Notes: generated by a model not told the origin, from the letters alone. Shown: positions 45,190 through 54,693, numbered from the stretch's first letter. The stretch is 64,000 nt of DNA from Clostridiales bacterium (GCA_015058205.1 SVCS01000001.1:3577-67576); one strand, 5' to 3'. Made by a program: numbers and translations.

Positions 45190-47600
45190 ATAAAGAAAAC
45201 GCCGGCCAGAAAGATACCGTCAAAAAAGCCTATAATGACGTGCAGACTTTGAAGGAGCAGATCGAGAAGCTCAAGGCACAGGCAGACAAATTGATCAGCA
45301 CCCCTGCAGCACCTGCCGATCAGGCAGAAGAGGTAAGGGTTTCTTCTGATGCCAAAACTGCAATTGATTTTGAAGCGGCAAAAGCAGCAGAAGAAGTTGT
45401 TCGGAAGCAGGCCGAAAAGGACCTTTCCGAGACTGCAGAGAGCATGCGCCGCAAAAGAGAAGAGCGTCAAGCGAAGATCCAGGAAGCAATCGAGAAAGAA
45501 AAACAAGCCAAACAGAGACTGGAACAAAAACGCGCGGAAGCCCTCGAAAAGCAGAAGCAGCTTCTTGAAGCGGAGAAAAGAGCCGCCAGAATGAGCAGCA
45601 ATCTGCGCAAAGCCGAGATTCAGTCAGAGCTCAACAAGACCCTTCATACGCAGGAAGAGAAACGGGCACAGCTCCGCAAGAAAAAAGAACTGGAGCGGCA
45701 GGAGAAACTCGAAGCGGCCATGGAAAGGGAGAAAGCAGAGCTCCAGAGAAAAGAAGAACTCAGGCTGGAAAGAGAGCAGGAAAAACTGATTCGTGCGCAG
45801 TTGGCTGAAAAGAGAAAGAACGAAGCCATCAGGCTCAGGAATGAAGAGCAGAAAGCCAAGAAAGAAATCGTAAGGCTGCAGGCAGAACAGCGTGAGAACC
45901 TCAGAAAACAGAAGGAAGAGCGCGCTGAAATCAGAAGACAGAGAAGACTTGCGAAGAAATCCGCCGAGTTGGGCGGAGGAATCGTTAACGTTCACGGAAC
46001 AACGATACAGACAGAAGTAAGACCGGTTCCGGCTTATTCCCTGAGAGAACTGTTAGGACTTTCAAAGCGAAAAGAAATCAATGAAGCCCGGACAGAGGAA
46101 GAAAGACAGCAGCTCTTTGAAGAAAATGAGCGGATCAGAAATGAAGCGTTAGCTACCGCGGCACAGCTCAGAGAGATCAGAAGGAAGAAGAGAAAAAACA
46201 GCAGAGTCTATAAGAAGCTAGAAGATATTTCCGCATTTTGCGACAGAAAGAAGAAACCGCTCCTGGTTGCCTTTGCTCTTATGCTGGTCGTTGCTGTCGG
46301 AACAGCAGGGCTGATCAATTACTTTACCGCATACGAATATTCCTACGGCGACAAGAAACTGGGATACGTCAAGAACAAGGATGATGTTCTGCAGATTACA
46401 GAGATGGTGCGGCATGCGCTGACGGAAGAGAAGGATATGTCTGTCGCCCTGGATCCGCGGAACGATATCAACTTTAAACGTGTCTTTACAGGAAACAAGG
46501 ACATCGTCATCGACTCACAGGATGGTGTGCTGCAGAGACTTTCTTATCTGGGAGATGTGAATGTCAAGGCTTATGGCATGTATATTGACGGCAAGAAAGT
46601 AGGAGCAGTGAAGGACAAGGATACTGCGGCACAGGTACTGCAGAGCATCCAGGACAAATACGCCAATCACGATGAAGGAACGGAACTCAATGAAGCGGTA
46701 ATCGTTGAAAATGTGGAATTCAGACAGAGTAATACGCCGATGAGCGATATTCTTACTACTGATGCTTTGGTGGAGAAACTCTGTACAGATACAGTCAAGG
46801 AAACAGTGCATACCGTTGAACGCGGCGAGACGCTGGACAGCATCGCAGAGGCACGGAATGTTTCCAAGGAAGAAATCATTGCGGACAATAACATTCTAAA
46901 CGACGAACAGCTTAAGGTAGGAAGCACCATTATCCTGAAAGAGACGGCTCCGTTGCTGACTGTCAGAATCACGGAGACGAGATCCTTCGAGGAGAAGACG
47001 GCATATAAGACCATCAAGAAAAAAGATGATGAGATGTATGAAGGCGACATTGAAGTTTCCCGCAAAGGAAAGAAGGGCTGCAGCCTCATCGTGAACAAGA
47101 CGGTTTCCATCAACGGCGAAGTCGTAGAAACTGATAATTTGAAAAATGAAGTCGAAAAAGAACCTGTTGATAAGATTGTTCTGGTTGGTGTTAAGGAAAG
47201 ACCACCGACAACGGGAACAGGAACATTCATCTGGCCGGCATATGATGGAACCTATACTGTGACATCAGAATTCAAATGGAGATGGGGCCGCCAGCATGAA
47301 GGAATCGACATGGGCTGCAGAACCGGAAACGATGTTCTTGCTTCCGATGGTGGAACGGTTATCCACGCAGGCCCGATGGGCGGTTACGGAAATCTGGTCA
47401 TCATAGACCACGAGAATGGAATAGAAACCTACTATGCACATAATAGCTCGCTTCTGGTCAGTCGCGGTGACAAGGTCTTCCAGGGACAGCACATTGCAGA
47501 AGCCGGAAACACAGGACACAGCTTCGGCAGTCACATACACTTCGGCGTAAAAGACAATGGAACATTCCGGAATCCGAGAAATTATCTTCCGGAAAAATAA
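45135..47600 (+). CDS. M23 peptidase with long cytoplasmic coiled coil, LysM and G5 domains
   Basis: 821 residues. Residues 1-370 are highly charged (Glu/Lys/Arg/Gln) and read as a long coiled coil. One membrane segment follows (LLVAFALMLVVAVGTAGLI, about 375-395). Outside it are a LysM domain (HTVERGETLDSIAEARN, about 558-602), a G5-like domain (about 607-690), and an M23 LytM endopeptidase with HEGIDMG and HIHFGV supplying the zinc ligands. It cuts peptide cross-links, or binds them. The ATG at 45135 lies inside the end of the dnaD gene in another frame and has a GGAGAAAGG box; a GTG six bases earlier is possible. In-out topology would put the coil in the cytoplasm. Confidence 0.85.
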   Translation: MPQGNHPAENRSTAENRIDKENAGQKDTVKKAYNDVQTLKEQIEKLKAQADKLISTPAAPADQAEEVRVSSDAKTAIDFEAAKAAEEVVRKQAEKDLSETAESMRRKREERQAKIQEAIEKEKQAKQRLEQKRAEALEKQKQLLEAEKRAARMSSNLRKAEIQSELNKTLHTQEEKRAQLRKKKELERQEKLEAAMEREKAELQRKEELRLEREQEKLIRAQLAEKRKNEAIRLRNEEQKAKKEIVRLQAEQRENLRKQKEERAEIRRQRRLAKKSAELGGGIVNVHGTTIQTEVRPVPAYSLRELLGLSKRKEINEARTEEERQQLFEENERIRNEALATAAQLREIRRKKRKNSRVYKKLEDISAFCDRKKKPLLVAFALMLVVAVGTAGLINYFTAYEYSYGDKKLGYVKNKDDVLQITEMVRHALTEEKDMSVALDPRNDINFKRVFTGNKDIVIDSQDGVLQRLSYLGDVNVKAYGMYIDGKKVGAVKDKDTAAQVLQSIQDKYANHDEGTELNEAVIVENVEFRQSNTPMSDILTTDALVEKLCTDTVKETVHTVERGETLDSIAEARNVSKEEIIADNNILNDEQLKVGSTIILKETAPLLTVRITETRSFEEKTAYKTIKKKDDEMYEGDIEVSRKGKKGCSLIVNKTVSINGEVVETDNLKNEVEKEPVDKIVLVGVKERPPTTGTGTFIWPAYDGTYTVTSEFKWRWGRQHEGIDMGCRTGNDVLASDGGTVIHAGPMGGYGNLVIIDHENGIETYYAHNSSLLVSRGDKVFQGQHIAEAGNTGHSFGSHIHFGVKDNGTFRNPRNYLPEK

Positions 47601-47631
47601 GCCCATAGATAAAGTGTAAGGGAAAGAGATA

Positions 47632-48072
47632 ATGGCAAAAAAAAGAAGAAGCAGACAGTTCAAAAAAAGCAGCCGCGTCATCGATATGGATGAAGCGAGA
47701 AAAGAACGTCAGGAAAAAAGGGAACAGATCCAGGCGGAAGAACTGCGTGAAAAAACAGCGAGCGACGAGCGGCGGCTCAAACGCAAGCGTGCGCTCAGAA
47801 GAAAACAGAGCAGGCACAGATTAATCGTCATCGGCGTTACCATTGCTCTTGTCGTGATGCTGGCGTTTTCTATCATCAACATCATCCAGCTGAAAGGAGA
47901 AGAGCGGGAAGCGCTGAAGAAGCAGGAACAGCTCAAAGCAAAACAGGAGCAAATGCAGGAAGAGATCAAAGACGTTGGAAATGAAGAGAACGTTGAAGAC
48001 CTCGCCCGTGAGAAGCTCAAGCTGACAAAACCTGGAGAAACCATATATATCCCTGATTCGGAGGAGCAGTAA
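47632..48072 (+). CDS. Septum formation protein of the FtsB/DivIC family
   Basis: 146 residues: a basic cytoplasmic tail with a KERQEKREQ coil, one membrane segment (LIVIGVTIALVVMLAFSII, about 64-82), an extracellular coiled coil and the conserved end VEDLAREKLKLTKPGETIYI near 120-140. It bridges FtsL and FtsQ/DivIB in the divisome. It follows the M23 gene by 31 bases and shares one base with rsmA. Confidence 0.88.
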   Translation: MAKKRRSRQFKKSSRVIDMDEARKERQEKREQIQAEELREKTASDERRLKRKRALRRKQSRHRLIVIGVTIALVVMLAFSIINIIQLKGEEREALKKQEQLKAKQEQMQEEIKDVGNEENVEDLAREKLKLTKPGETIYIPDSEEQ

Positions 48073-48938
48073 TGGACCTGTCATCACCGGGAACAGTAAA
48101 ATCGATCCGGGAGAAGTACGGGCTGCAGCTTTCGAAAAGTCTCGGACAGAATTTCATAACAGACCGCAATATCCTGGATAAGATCATCGAGGGCGCAGGT
48201 GTTGAAGATGGTGATATGGTCATCGAGATCGGACCGGGTATCGGCGTCCTCACAGCAGAGCTTGCGGAGAGAGCGTCCTTTGTGACTGCCATTGAAATAG
48301 ATGGAAGGCTCATTCCGATATTGGAAGAGACTCTCTCTGAGTATAACAACATCAAAATCATCAATCAGGACATCCTCAAGACGGATCTTGGCGGAATCAT
48401 CGAAGAGAGCCGGCAGGCCGGGCGGTTCACAGGCAAGGTGCATATAATAGGAAACCTGCCGTACTACATTACGACGCCGATTATCATGAAACTGCTGGAA
48501 GAACAGGTCCCGGCAGACAGCATTACCGTTATGATGCAGAAGGAAGTTGCCGACCGTATCAGATCCGCGCCGGGGAGCAGAACCTACGGGGCGATATCCG
48601 TGGCAGTACAGTATTACTGCCGCGTCACAAAAGTCGCCGATGTGCCGAAGGAAGCTTTTGTTCCAAGGCCGAAGGTGGAATCCACAGTTCTCAATCTTGA
48701 GCCGCTTGATGCAAAGGCAATCGAACTGAAGGATGAGAAATTGTTTATGCGATGCATAAAAGCAGGATTTGCCCAGAGGAGAAAAACCCTGCTCAACTCT
48801 CTCGCCTCTGCGGGAGGGATGGATAAAGACAAAGTAAAAAAGATCCTCGCCTCTGCAGGTATCGATCCGGGCAGAAGAGCGGAGACATTGACAGTAGAGG
48901 AGTTCGGGAGAATCGCGAACGAGACAGCAGATGAGTAA
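48072..48938 (+). CDS. rsmA: 16S rRNA dimethyladenosine transferase RsmA (KsgA)
   Basis: Dimethylates the two adjacent adenines near the 3' end of 16S rRNA (A1518/A1519). It has 288 residues with SLGQNFITDRNILDKI near 19-34, the SAM loop EIGPGIGVLTAEL near 54 and IGNLPYYITTPI near 127 as the catalytic NLPY. It overlaps ltaS by eight bases. Confidence 0.97.
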   Translation: MDLSSPGTVKSIREKYGLQLSKSLGQNFITDRNILDKIIEGAGVEDGDMVIEIGPGIGVLTAELAERASFVTAIEIDGRLIPILEETLSEYNNIKIINQDILKTDLGGIIEESRQAGRFTGKVHIIGNLPYYITTPIIMKLLEEQVPADSITVMMQKEVADRIRSAPGSRTYGAISVAVQYYCRVTKVADVPKEAFVPRPKVESTVLNLEPLDAKAIELKDEKLFMRCIKAGFAQRRKTLLNSLASAGGMDKDKVKKILASAGIDPGRRAETLTVEEFGRIANETADE

Positions 48939-50916
48939 AATAAAAAATGTCTATAAAAAAATAAAGAAGAACCATGTACTGGCGCTGTTCATTCTGGCGG
49001 TAGTCATCGATTATATCATTGAAGCGCTTGGGAGACTGTCTCCTATCGCAGCGCTGCAGTTCTTTGGAGAGCATCCGCTTATAACCTTCTGCAACGTCAT
49101 GCTGATTATGGCAGTGATTTCACTGTCGCTGCTGTTCAAGCGGCGGGTGTTCGCTGCCTGCATGCTGTCACTTCTGTGGCTTTCCATTGGAATTATCAAC
49201 GGCATCATACTCACAAACAGAATGACACCGTTTAATGTTAAGGACCTGTCCACACTAAGTGAAGCACAGTCGATCCTCACCAATTATTTTTCCGTCAAGA
49301 GTCTGATCATCATCGGCGCCGGCGCAGCGCTGTTTGTGCTGCTGGTCATTCTCCTGTTCCGGAAGACGCCGAGAAGCAAAGGCAAAATCGATTACAGAAA
49401 GTCCATCGCATCTGTTCTGATCATCATCTTTGTGGCCTTCGGATCGATTACCGGCGGAATGCAGCTGGGCGTGCTGGACACCTTTTTCCCGAGTTTGCCG
49501 TACGCTTACAGAGATAACGGCGTACCGTATTCCTTCATGATCACCTGGGTCAAGACAGGAATCGACAGACCAAAGGGCTATTCCGAGGATATGATGAAGG
49601 ACATTTTTACAGGCGGGGAAATCGGAGCAGACAGTATCTACACCCCGGGAAAAGATGATACAGAAAAACCGAAGAAGACTCCGAACATCATCTTCCTCCA
49701 GCTGGAATCCTTTATCGATCCGACAATCGCGAAAAACATAGAATATTCAAAGGATCCGATACCATATTACAGGCAGCTGCTCAAGAAGTATTCCTCTGGA
49801 TATCTGACGGTTCCCGCTGTTGGAGCAGGCACCGCCAATGTTGAGTTTGAAGCAATCACCGGCATCAGCGCGAGATTCTTCGGCCCGGGAGAATACCCTT
49901 ACAAGAGCATCTTGACGAAGACGACCTGCGAAAGCGCACCATATGATCTGAGACAGGTCGGTTACACATCTCATGCGATTCATAACCACAGAGGCGCCTT
50001 CTATAACAGAAACACTGTATTCGCCAATCTGGGCTTCGATACATTCACTTGTCTTGAATACATGAACAACGTGGTCAAGACGCCGAAGAACTGGGCCAAG
50101 GACACTGTTCTGACTGAGAATATCATCGATGCGCTGAACAGTTCCGAAGGGCCGGATTACATCTACACCATCTCTGTTCAGGGTCACGGCAAGTATCCGG
50201 AGGAGCAGGTCATAGAAGATCCGGTGATCGAAGTGACCAAAGCGCCGGATGAAAACTCGAAGTGGAGCTATGAATACTACGCCAATCAGGTATATGAAAT
50301 GGATCTCTTCGTCAAGGAGCTGACCGATGTCCTCGAAGACTACGATGAAGATGTCGTTCTCGTTATGTACGGCGACCATCTGCCGGCCCTTGACATGACA
50401 GAGGAGAACCTTACGACAGGAGATCTCTATAAAACCCAGTACGTAATCTGGAGCAACTTCGGTCTTGAGAAGAAGGATGAAGATGTCTGCGCATATGAGA
50501 TCACATCCCATCTGCTCAAACGGTTTGGCATCTCAGCAGGACTGCTGAACAAGTACCATCAGAATTACGAAGGAACGAAGAATTATCTGAGCAATCTGGA
50601 AGCCCTGTCACACGATATGCTCTACGGCAAAAACTATATATACGGCGGCAAGAAACCGTTCGAGCCGACGGAACTCAAGATGGGCATCAGGGATATCAAA
50701 ATCGAAAACATCGTCAAAATCGGCGACAAGTATTATATAAAAGGACAGAACTTCACAGAGTACAGCAAGATTTCCCTCGATGGTGAAGTGCTGAAGACCG
50801 TATATCTGGGTCCGACCATCCTCGCTCTTAACGAAGAGGTTGACCCTGCCAGAGCGTCGGAGATGAAGGTAAGCCAGGTGGAGAAGAACAAGGAAATCTT
50901 AAGTACGACCGAATAG
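48931..50916 (+). CDS. LTA-synthase-family sulfatase-like phosphoglycerol transferase
   Basis: 661 residues. Five N-terminal membrane segments (about 14-178) precede an extracellular sulfatase-fold domain: LQLESFIDP near 253 gives a metal ligand, GAGTANVEFEAITG near 297 holds the likely catalytic Thr, and VLVMYGDHLPAL near 479 gives the metal-binding Asp-His. It should polymerise or transfer glycerol phosphate from phosphatidylglycerol. After the catalytic domain there is an extra region (about 585-645; IKGQNFTEYSKISLDGE) that looks like an IPT/TIG-type Ig fold, which the plain LtaS lacks. Confidence 0.88.
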   Translation: MSKIKNVYKKIKKNHVLALFILAVVIDYIIEALGRLSPIAALQFFGEHPLITFCNVMLIMAVISLSLLFKRRVFAACMLSLLWLSIGIINGIILTNRMTPFNVKDLSTLSEAQSILTNYFSVKSLIIIGAGAALFVLLVILLFRKTPRSKGKIDYRKSIASVLIIIFVAFGSITGGMQLGVLDTFFPSLPYAYRDNGVPYSFMITWVKTGIDRPKGYSEDMMKDIFTGGEIGADSIYTPGKDDTEKPKKTPNIIFLQLESFIDPTIAKNIEYSKDPIPYYRQLLKKYSSGYLTVPAVGAGTANVEFEAITGISARFFGPGEYPYKSILTKTTCESAPYDLRQVGYTSHAIHNHRGAFYNRNTVFANLGFDTFTCLEYMNNVVKTPKNWAKDTVLTENIIDALNSSEGPDYIYTISVQGHGKYPEEQVIEDPVIEVTKAPDENSKWSYEYYANQVYEMDLFVKELTDVLEDYDEDVVLVMYGDHLPALDMTEENLTTGDLYKTQYVIWSNFGLEKKDEDVCAYEITSHLLKRFGISAGLLNKYHQNYEGTKNYLSNLEALSHDMLYGKNYIYGGKKPFEPTELKMGIRDIKIENIVKIGDKYYIKGQNFTEYSKISLDGEVLKTVYLGPTILALNEEVDPARASEMKVSQVEKNKEILSTTE

Positions 50917-50940
50917 GACTTAAGACAGAGAGGTTCGAAG

Positions 50941-51501
50941 ATGAACAGGATCGTAAGAGTACCGCAAATAGAAACAGACAGACTGATTCTCAGAATGTGG
51001 TCAAAGAGGGACGCGGAAGCGCTGTATGACTATGCCAGGGATCCTGATGTTGGCCCGAATGCCGGATGGAAACCACATGCTAACGTAGGAGAATCCCGCA
51101 TGATCATCGACCAGCTGTTCCGGCGCAATATGACCTGGGCTATTGTGGAGAAGGCAACCGGAACAGTCGTCGGCAGCATTGGATTCGAGCCGGATAAATA
51201 CAGACCGGAAATCAACAGCAGGGAGATGGGTTACTCCCTCGCGAAGAGCCGCTGGGGAAGAGGCTATATGACAGAGGCGGCAAAGAGCCTCATACAGTAT
51301 GCTTTCAGGGAACTCAAACTGGACGTTCTGATGATTCGCACCAGTGAGACGAACATCAGAAGCCAGCGTGTGATTGAGAAGTGCGGCTTCCAATATGAAG
51401 GGACGCTCAGAAGGGCATACAGGACGTATGACAGAGGCATGCGAGAGGTAAGATGTTACTCCATGTTGCGCGAGGAATACGAGAACCTTTATCTTGAATG
51501 A
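50941..51501 (+). CDS. GNAT-family N-acetyltransferase (RimJ/RimL-like)
   Basis: 186 residues. It begins IETDRLILRMWSKRDAEAL, the usual opening of this group, with an acetyl-CoA loop SRWGRGYMTEAAKSLI near 102-117 and IRSQRVIEKCGFQYEGTLRRAY near 139-160. The acceptor (protein N-terminus, amino acid or drug) cannot be told. It lies 24 bases after ltaS. Confidence 0.85.
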   Translation: MNRIVRVPQIETDRLILRMWSKRDAEALYDYARDPDVGPNAGWKPHANVGESRMIIDQLFRRNMTWAIVEKATGTVVGSIGFEPDKYRPEINSREMGYSLAKSRWGRGYMTEAAKSLIQYAFRELKLDVLMIRTSETNIRSQRVIEKCGFQYEGTLRRAYRTYDRGMREVRCYSMLREEYENLYLE

Positions 51502-51532
51502 CCTTTGAAAGTGTGATAACATTACAAGGCGT

Positions 51533-51988
51533 ATGGAAAAATTCATGGAAGAGGCCTTGCAGGAGGCCAGGAAAGCAGCCGCGGAAGGAGAAGTTCCCAT
51601 CGGGGCTGTGATTGTTCGTGAAGGCGAAATCATCGCCAGAGCGCATAATAAGACAGAACAGGATAAAGACCCGACGGCCCATGCCGAGATGCTTGCCATC
51701 AGGAAAGCAGCGGAATATCTCGGAGGGTGGCGGCTCACAGGATGCAGCATGTTTGTGACGACAGAGCCATGCAGCATGTGTGCCGGTGCGATTGTCTGGT
51801 CAAGGATAGAGAAGCTGTACATTGGGACGATGGATCCGAAGGCAGGCGCCTGCGGTTCCCTGATGAACATCCCGCAGGACAGCAGACTCAATCACTATGT
51901 GGAAATTGAAACAGGACTGATGCGTGAAGAATGCGCCGGCCTGATGAAAGATTTTTTCAGGAAACTGAGATCGGAGGAAAGACGATAA
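51533..51988 (+). CDS. tadA: tRNA-specific adenosine deaminase TadA
   Basis: Converts A34 to inosine in tRNA-Arg(ACG). It has 151 residues. The zinc site is complete: TAHAEMLAIRKAA (His and catalytic Glu, near 52) and EPCSMCAGAI (near 82, two Cys). No strong ribosome binding site precedes the ATG at 51533. The stop shares one base with the next start. Confidence 0.95.
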   Translation: MEKFMEEALQEARKAAAEGEVPIGAVIVREGEIIARAHNKTEQDKDPTAHAEMLAIRKAAEYLGGWRLTGCSMFVTTEPCSMCAGAIVWSRIEKLYIGTMDPKAGACGSLMNIPQDSRLNHYVEIETGLMREECAGLMKDFFRKLRSEERR

Positions 51989-52947
51989 TGAAAAGAATAA
52001 GCGCAATCATATGCGTGATAATGATGGCAGTGGCACTGATGGCGCCGGCGGCTTTTGCAGCTGAGGATACCAATGATGCAGCAGCAACAGCAAAAACTGA
52101 TCTGGAGCTTGTAAACTCTTCACCTGAAGACGGAGCGACCGGTGTAGCAGTGGACAATCTGAGTGTCAAGATGCGCTTCAACAAGGATGTCAAGCCGGCA
52201 AGTGACAAAATCAAAAAGGCCAACGCCAAGCAGTTCAAGCTTGTTGACTCCGAAGGAAAGAATATTCCAATCAAAATATACTACAGTGAGAAGGAAGAAG
52301 GACTGATCCTCGTTGCAGCCGATGTTTATTCAGGCGGTACAAAGAACGCAATCAAAGGCGATGAGGAGTACACACTTACAGTAGGAAGGAACTTTCAGGC
52401 GACCGATGGATCCACAACAGGACAGAAGGTCACAGTAACAATGAAGACCATCAACCAGGGAAGATCCACAGCGATCTACATGGTACTCATGGTTCTGATG
52501 ATGGTCGGAATGGTATTCTTCACACTGAGAAGCACCAAGAAGGCAGAGAAGAAAAAGCAGGAAGAGCGTGAGTTCAAGGAAGGCGTAAACCCTTATAAGG
52601 AAGCCAAGAAATCAGGCAAATCCGTTGCGGAAGTCGTTGCTAAGGAGAACAAGAAGAAGGCTAAGAAGGAAGAAGCCATCCGCAAGCAGAAGGAGGCAGA
52701 AGCCGCGATCGAGGCCGAGATCATCGAGAAGATCAGAAGAGAATCCAACAAGAGAGTTTCCTTACCTCGTCCAATCAGCGCCAAGGGAAGTGACCTGAAG
52801 CTGAAGGTCGTGACAGATGCCGGCCACAAGGTGGAGGCTGCAGAGCAGAGAGAGATCAAGAGCAACAAGGGAACGACGAATCCTAAGAATCAGAGCGGCA
52901 AAAGCAGAAACAAGAAGAACAAAGGCAAGGGCAAGAAGAAAAAGTAA
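51988..52947 (+). CDS. Exported Ig-like (Big_5) protein with one membrane helix and Lys-rich tail
   Basis: 319 residues. A signal peptide (ISAIICVIMMAVALMAPAAFA, about 4-24) leads into a Big_5-type Ig domain (SSPEDGATGVAVDNLSVKMRF, about 42-145). A membrane segment (TAIYMVLMVLMMVGMVFF, about 165-185) is followed by about 130 residues of Lys/Glu-rich tail, ending in a string of Lys. Topology would place the Ig domain outside and the basic tail in the cytoplasm, where it may bind nucleic acid or membrane; function unknown. The start overlaps the tadA stop (TAATG) with a GGAGG box upstream. Confidence 0.75.
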   Translation: MKRISAIICVIMMAVALMAPAAFAAEDTNDAAATAKTDLELVNSSPEDGATGVAVDNLSVKMRFNKDVKPASDKIKKANAKQFKLVDSEGKNIPIKIYYSEKEEGLILVAADVYSGGTKNAIKGDEEYTLTVGRNFQATDGSTTGQKVTVTMKTINQGRSTAIYMVLMVLMMVGMVFFTLRSTKKAEKKKQEEREFKEGVNPYKEAKKSGKSVAEVVAKENKKKAKKEEAIRKQKEAEAAIEAEIIEKIRRESNKRVSLPRPISAKGSDLKLKVVTDAGHKVEAAEQREIKSNKGTTNPKNQSGKSRNKKNKGKGKKKK

Positions 52948-52975
52948 ATAACGCCGCACCTACAAAGAACAGAAA

Positions 52976-53018
52976 CCCGGAGAACCAGTCCGACGACGCG
53001 GACAGCTCCGGGTTTTTT
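52976..53018 (+). terminator. Terminator before ispE
   Basis: Outer stem CCCGGAG/CTCCGGG (52976-53012) with an inner TCCG/CGGA pairing, followed by six T. It ends the gdpP-to-Big_5 run. A TATAAT at 53023-53028 just after it may serve ispE. Confidence 0.88.
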
Positions 53019-53055
53019 ATGATATAATTTTATGGTAAGCGGAGGGAAAAAGGAA

Positions 53056-53985
53056 ATGGAATTGAGACTCAAATCATATGCGAAAATCAATCTGACGCTG
53101 GATATCAAGGGCGTTACAGAGGACGGCATGCATCTAGTGGAAATGGTCATGCAGCAGATTCTTCTGTGCGATGATATTGATATGAAGTGGACCGCCGATG
53201 CGGAAACCTTTGAAATCAACCTAAAGACAAACAGGAAGTATCTGCCGACAGATGAGAGAAATCTGGCATACAAGGCGGCCCTCGTAATGAAAAAAATTGC
53301 AGGGGACCGTGATATGCGCGGGAAGTTGGACATCAATATCAAGAAGCGGATTCCTGTGGCAGCAGGTCTTGCAGGAGGAAGCGGCAACGGTGCAGCAGTT
53401 CTTCACGGATTGAATGTCCTTTGGGGTATGGATCTGAGTCTTGCGGAACTTTGCAGGGCAGGAGCGGAGCTTGGATCCGACGTTCCATTCTGCGTTATGG
53501 GACAGGCCGCGGAAAACGAGACGCTCAAAGAGAGATTTGCTGGAGATTCCCTTGCCTGCCACTGCGCACTGGCGACAGGTACCGGGACAGACCTTGAGCC
53601 GCTCAAAGGTCTGGAAAGCCACCTTGTCCTGTCGAAACCGCCGGTTAGTGTTTCTACGGCGAAAGCCTATCAGGGCATTGATAGTATTGAGATTCCCGCG
53701 CGGCCGAACACAGCGGAGATGATAGAAGGTTTAAAAACAAAAGACTATTCCCTAATAGAAAAAAACATGGTCAACGTACTTGAAAATTACACGTTAAAGG
53801 AGTATCCTACAGTTGTGTATACAAAGAACAAGATGCAGGAGTTGTGCTTCGGACATGCTGTTTTGATGAGTGGAAGCGGACCATCCGTTTACGGCCTTGC
53901 TGACAGCATCAAACAATCCCGATTGATTTGTGAAGAGATGAAAAAAATCAACCGGGAGAGCTTCTGGACAAGAACGACATACTGA
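53056..53985 (+). CDS. ispE: 4-diphosphocytidyl-2-C-methyl-D-erythritol kinase IspE
   Basis: GHMP kinase of the non-mevalonate isoprenoid pathway. It has 309 residues. It begins LKSYAKINLTLDI, has the ATP loop PVAAGLAGGSGNGAAVL near 96-112, and a catalytic Asp in LGSDVPFCVMG near 140. The C-terminal SGSGPSVYGL is the third motif. The start at 53056 is set by a GGAGGG box nine bases upstream; the upstream in-frame ATG at 53032 has none. Its presence suggests an MEP-pathway organism. Confidence 0.95.
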   Translation: MELRLKSYAKINLTLDIKGVTEDGMHLVEMVMQQILLCDDIDMKWTADAETFEINLKTNRKYLPTDERNLAYKAALVMKKIAGDRDMRGKLDINIKKRIPVAAGLAGGSGNGAAVLHGLNVLWGMDLSLAELCRAGAELGSDVPFCVMGQAAENETLKERFAGDSLACHCALATGTGTDLEPLKGLESHLVLSKPPVSVSTAKAYQGIDSIEIPARPNTAEMIEGLKTKDYSLIEKNMVNVLENYTLKEYPTVVYTKNKMQELCFGHAVLMSGSGPSVYGLADSIKQSRLICEEMKKINRESFWTRTTY

Positions 53986-54021
53986 GAATTGTGAAGGATA
54001 TAAGGAATTAGGGGAAAGATA

Positions 54022-54693
54022 ATGTTAAACTTTGATATTCAGAATCACAAACCGCTTAGAGAGATGGTTTATGAGGAGTTGAAGATGCAGATCCTCAAGG
54101 GTTCCATTATTCCTGGAACCAGGATGATGGAAGTAGAACTTGCTGAGGAGATGGGCGTCAGCAGAACTCCAATCAGAGAAGCCATCAGAAAGCTTGAAAA
54201 AGAAGGGCTGGTTACCATTGAGCCTAGAAGAGGCGCCTACGCCTCGATGATTTCCACGGAAGATATGGTGGAGATTCTTGAAGTGAGACAGGATCTGGAA
54301 GGACTCGCAGCATACTTTGCCGCTAACAGAATGACAGAGGAGCAGATGGCAGAGCTCAAGGAAGTATCCAACAACTATAATGAAGCTGTAAAACGCGGGA
54401 AAATGGAAGACATGATCAAATATGATACGAGATTCCATCATATTATAGTAGAATCCTGCCGCAACAAGATTCTCGTTCAGATGATCGAGCAGCTGCAGGA
54501 GCTGGTCCTCAGATTCAGATACATATATTATGATAATTTCAGACGTGCGGAAAATATGCCGGAGGAACACGAGGCGATCGTGGCAGCCATTTCAGAAGGC
54601 AATGCCGACAAGGCCCGCGCTGCGGCAGATATACACATTGACAGGCTCAAAGAACTTGTTGTGAAAGAAGGCGTACAGCAGAGACACGTGTAA
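54022..54693 (+). CDS. GntR-family regulator with FCD domain
   Basis: 223 residues. The winged helix near 12-75 contains GVSRTPIREAIRKLEKEGLV. The FCD domain has the usual metal-binding pattern pieces (RFHHIIVESC near 136 and HEAIVAAI near 182). It ends just before a terminator and a phosphohexomutase gene. The target is unknown; it could control itself or the mutase. It resembles the GntR at 7.0 kb in domain order but is not a recent duplicate. Confidence 0.88.
   Translation: MLNFDIQNHKPLREMVYEELKMQILKGSIIPGTRMMEVELAEEMGVSRTPIREAIRKLEKEGLVTIEPRRGAYASMISTEDMVEILEVRQDLEGLAAYFAANRMTEEQMAELKEVSNNYNEAVKRGKMEDMIKYDTRFHHIIVESCRNKILVQMIEQLQELVLRFRYIYYDNFRRAENMPEEHEAIVAAISEGNADKARAAADIHIDRLKELVVKEGVQQRHV

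Noticed and set aside
43930-47600. Frameshift that hides an AAA+ loader domain after the zinc ribbon
   Set aside because: The frames after 45189 were inspected; the only long one codes for the coiled-coil M23 protein, with no Walker motif.
53000-53028. Separate ispE promoter overlapping the terminator
   Set aside because: A TATAAT is present at 53023 but the possible -35 (CGGACA) is weak and inside the terminator stem; too uncertain to list as a feature.
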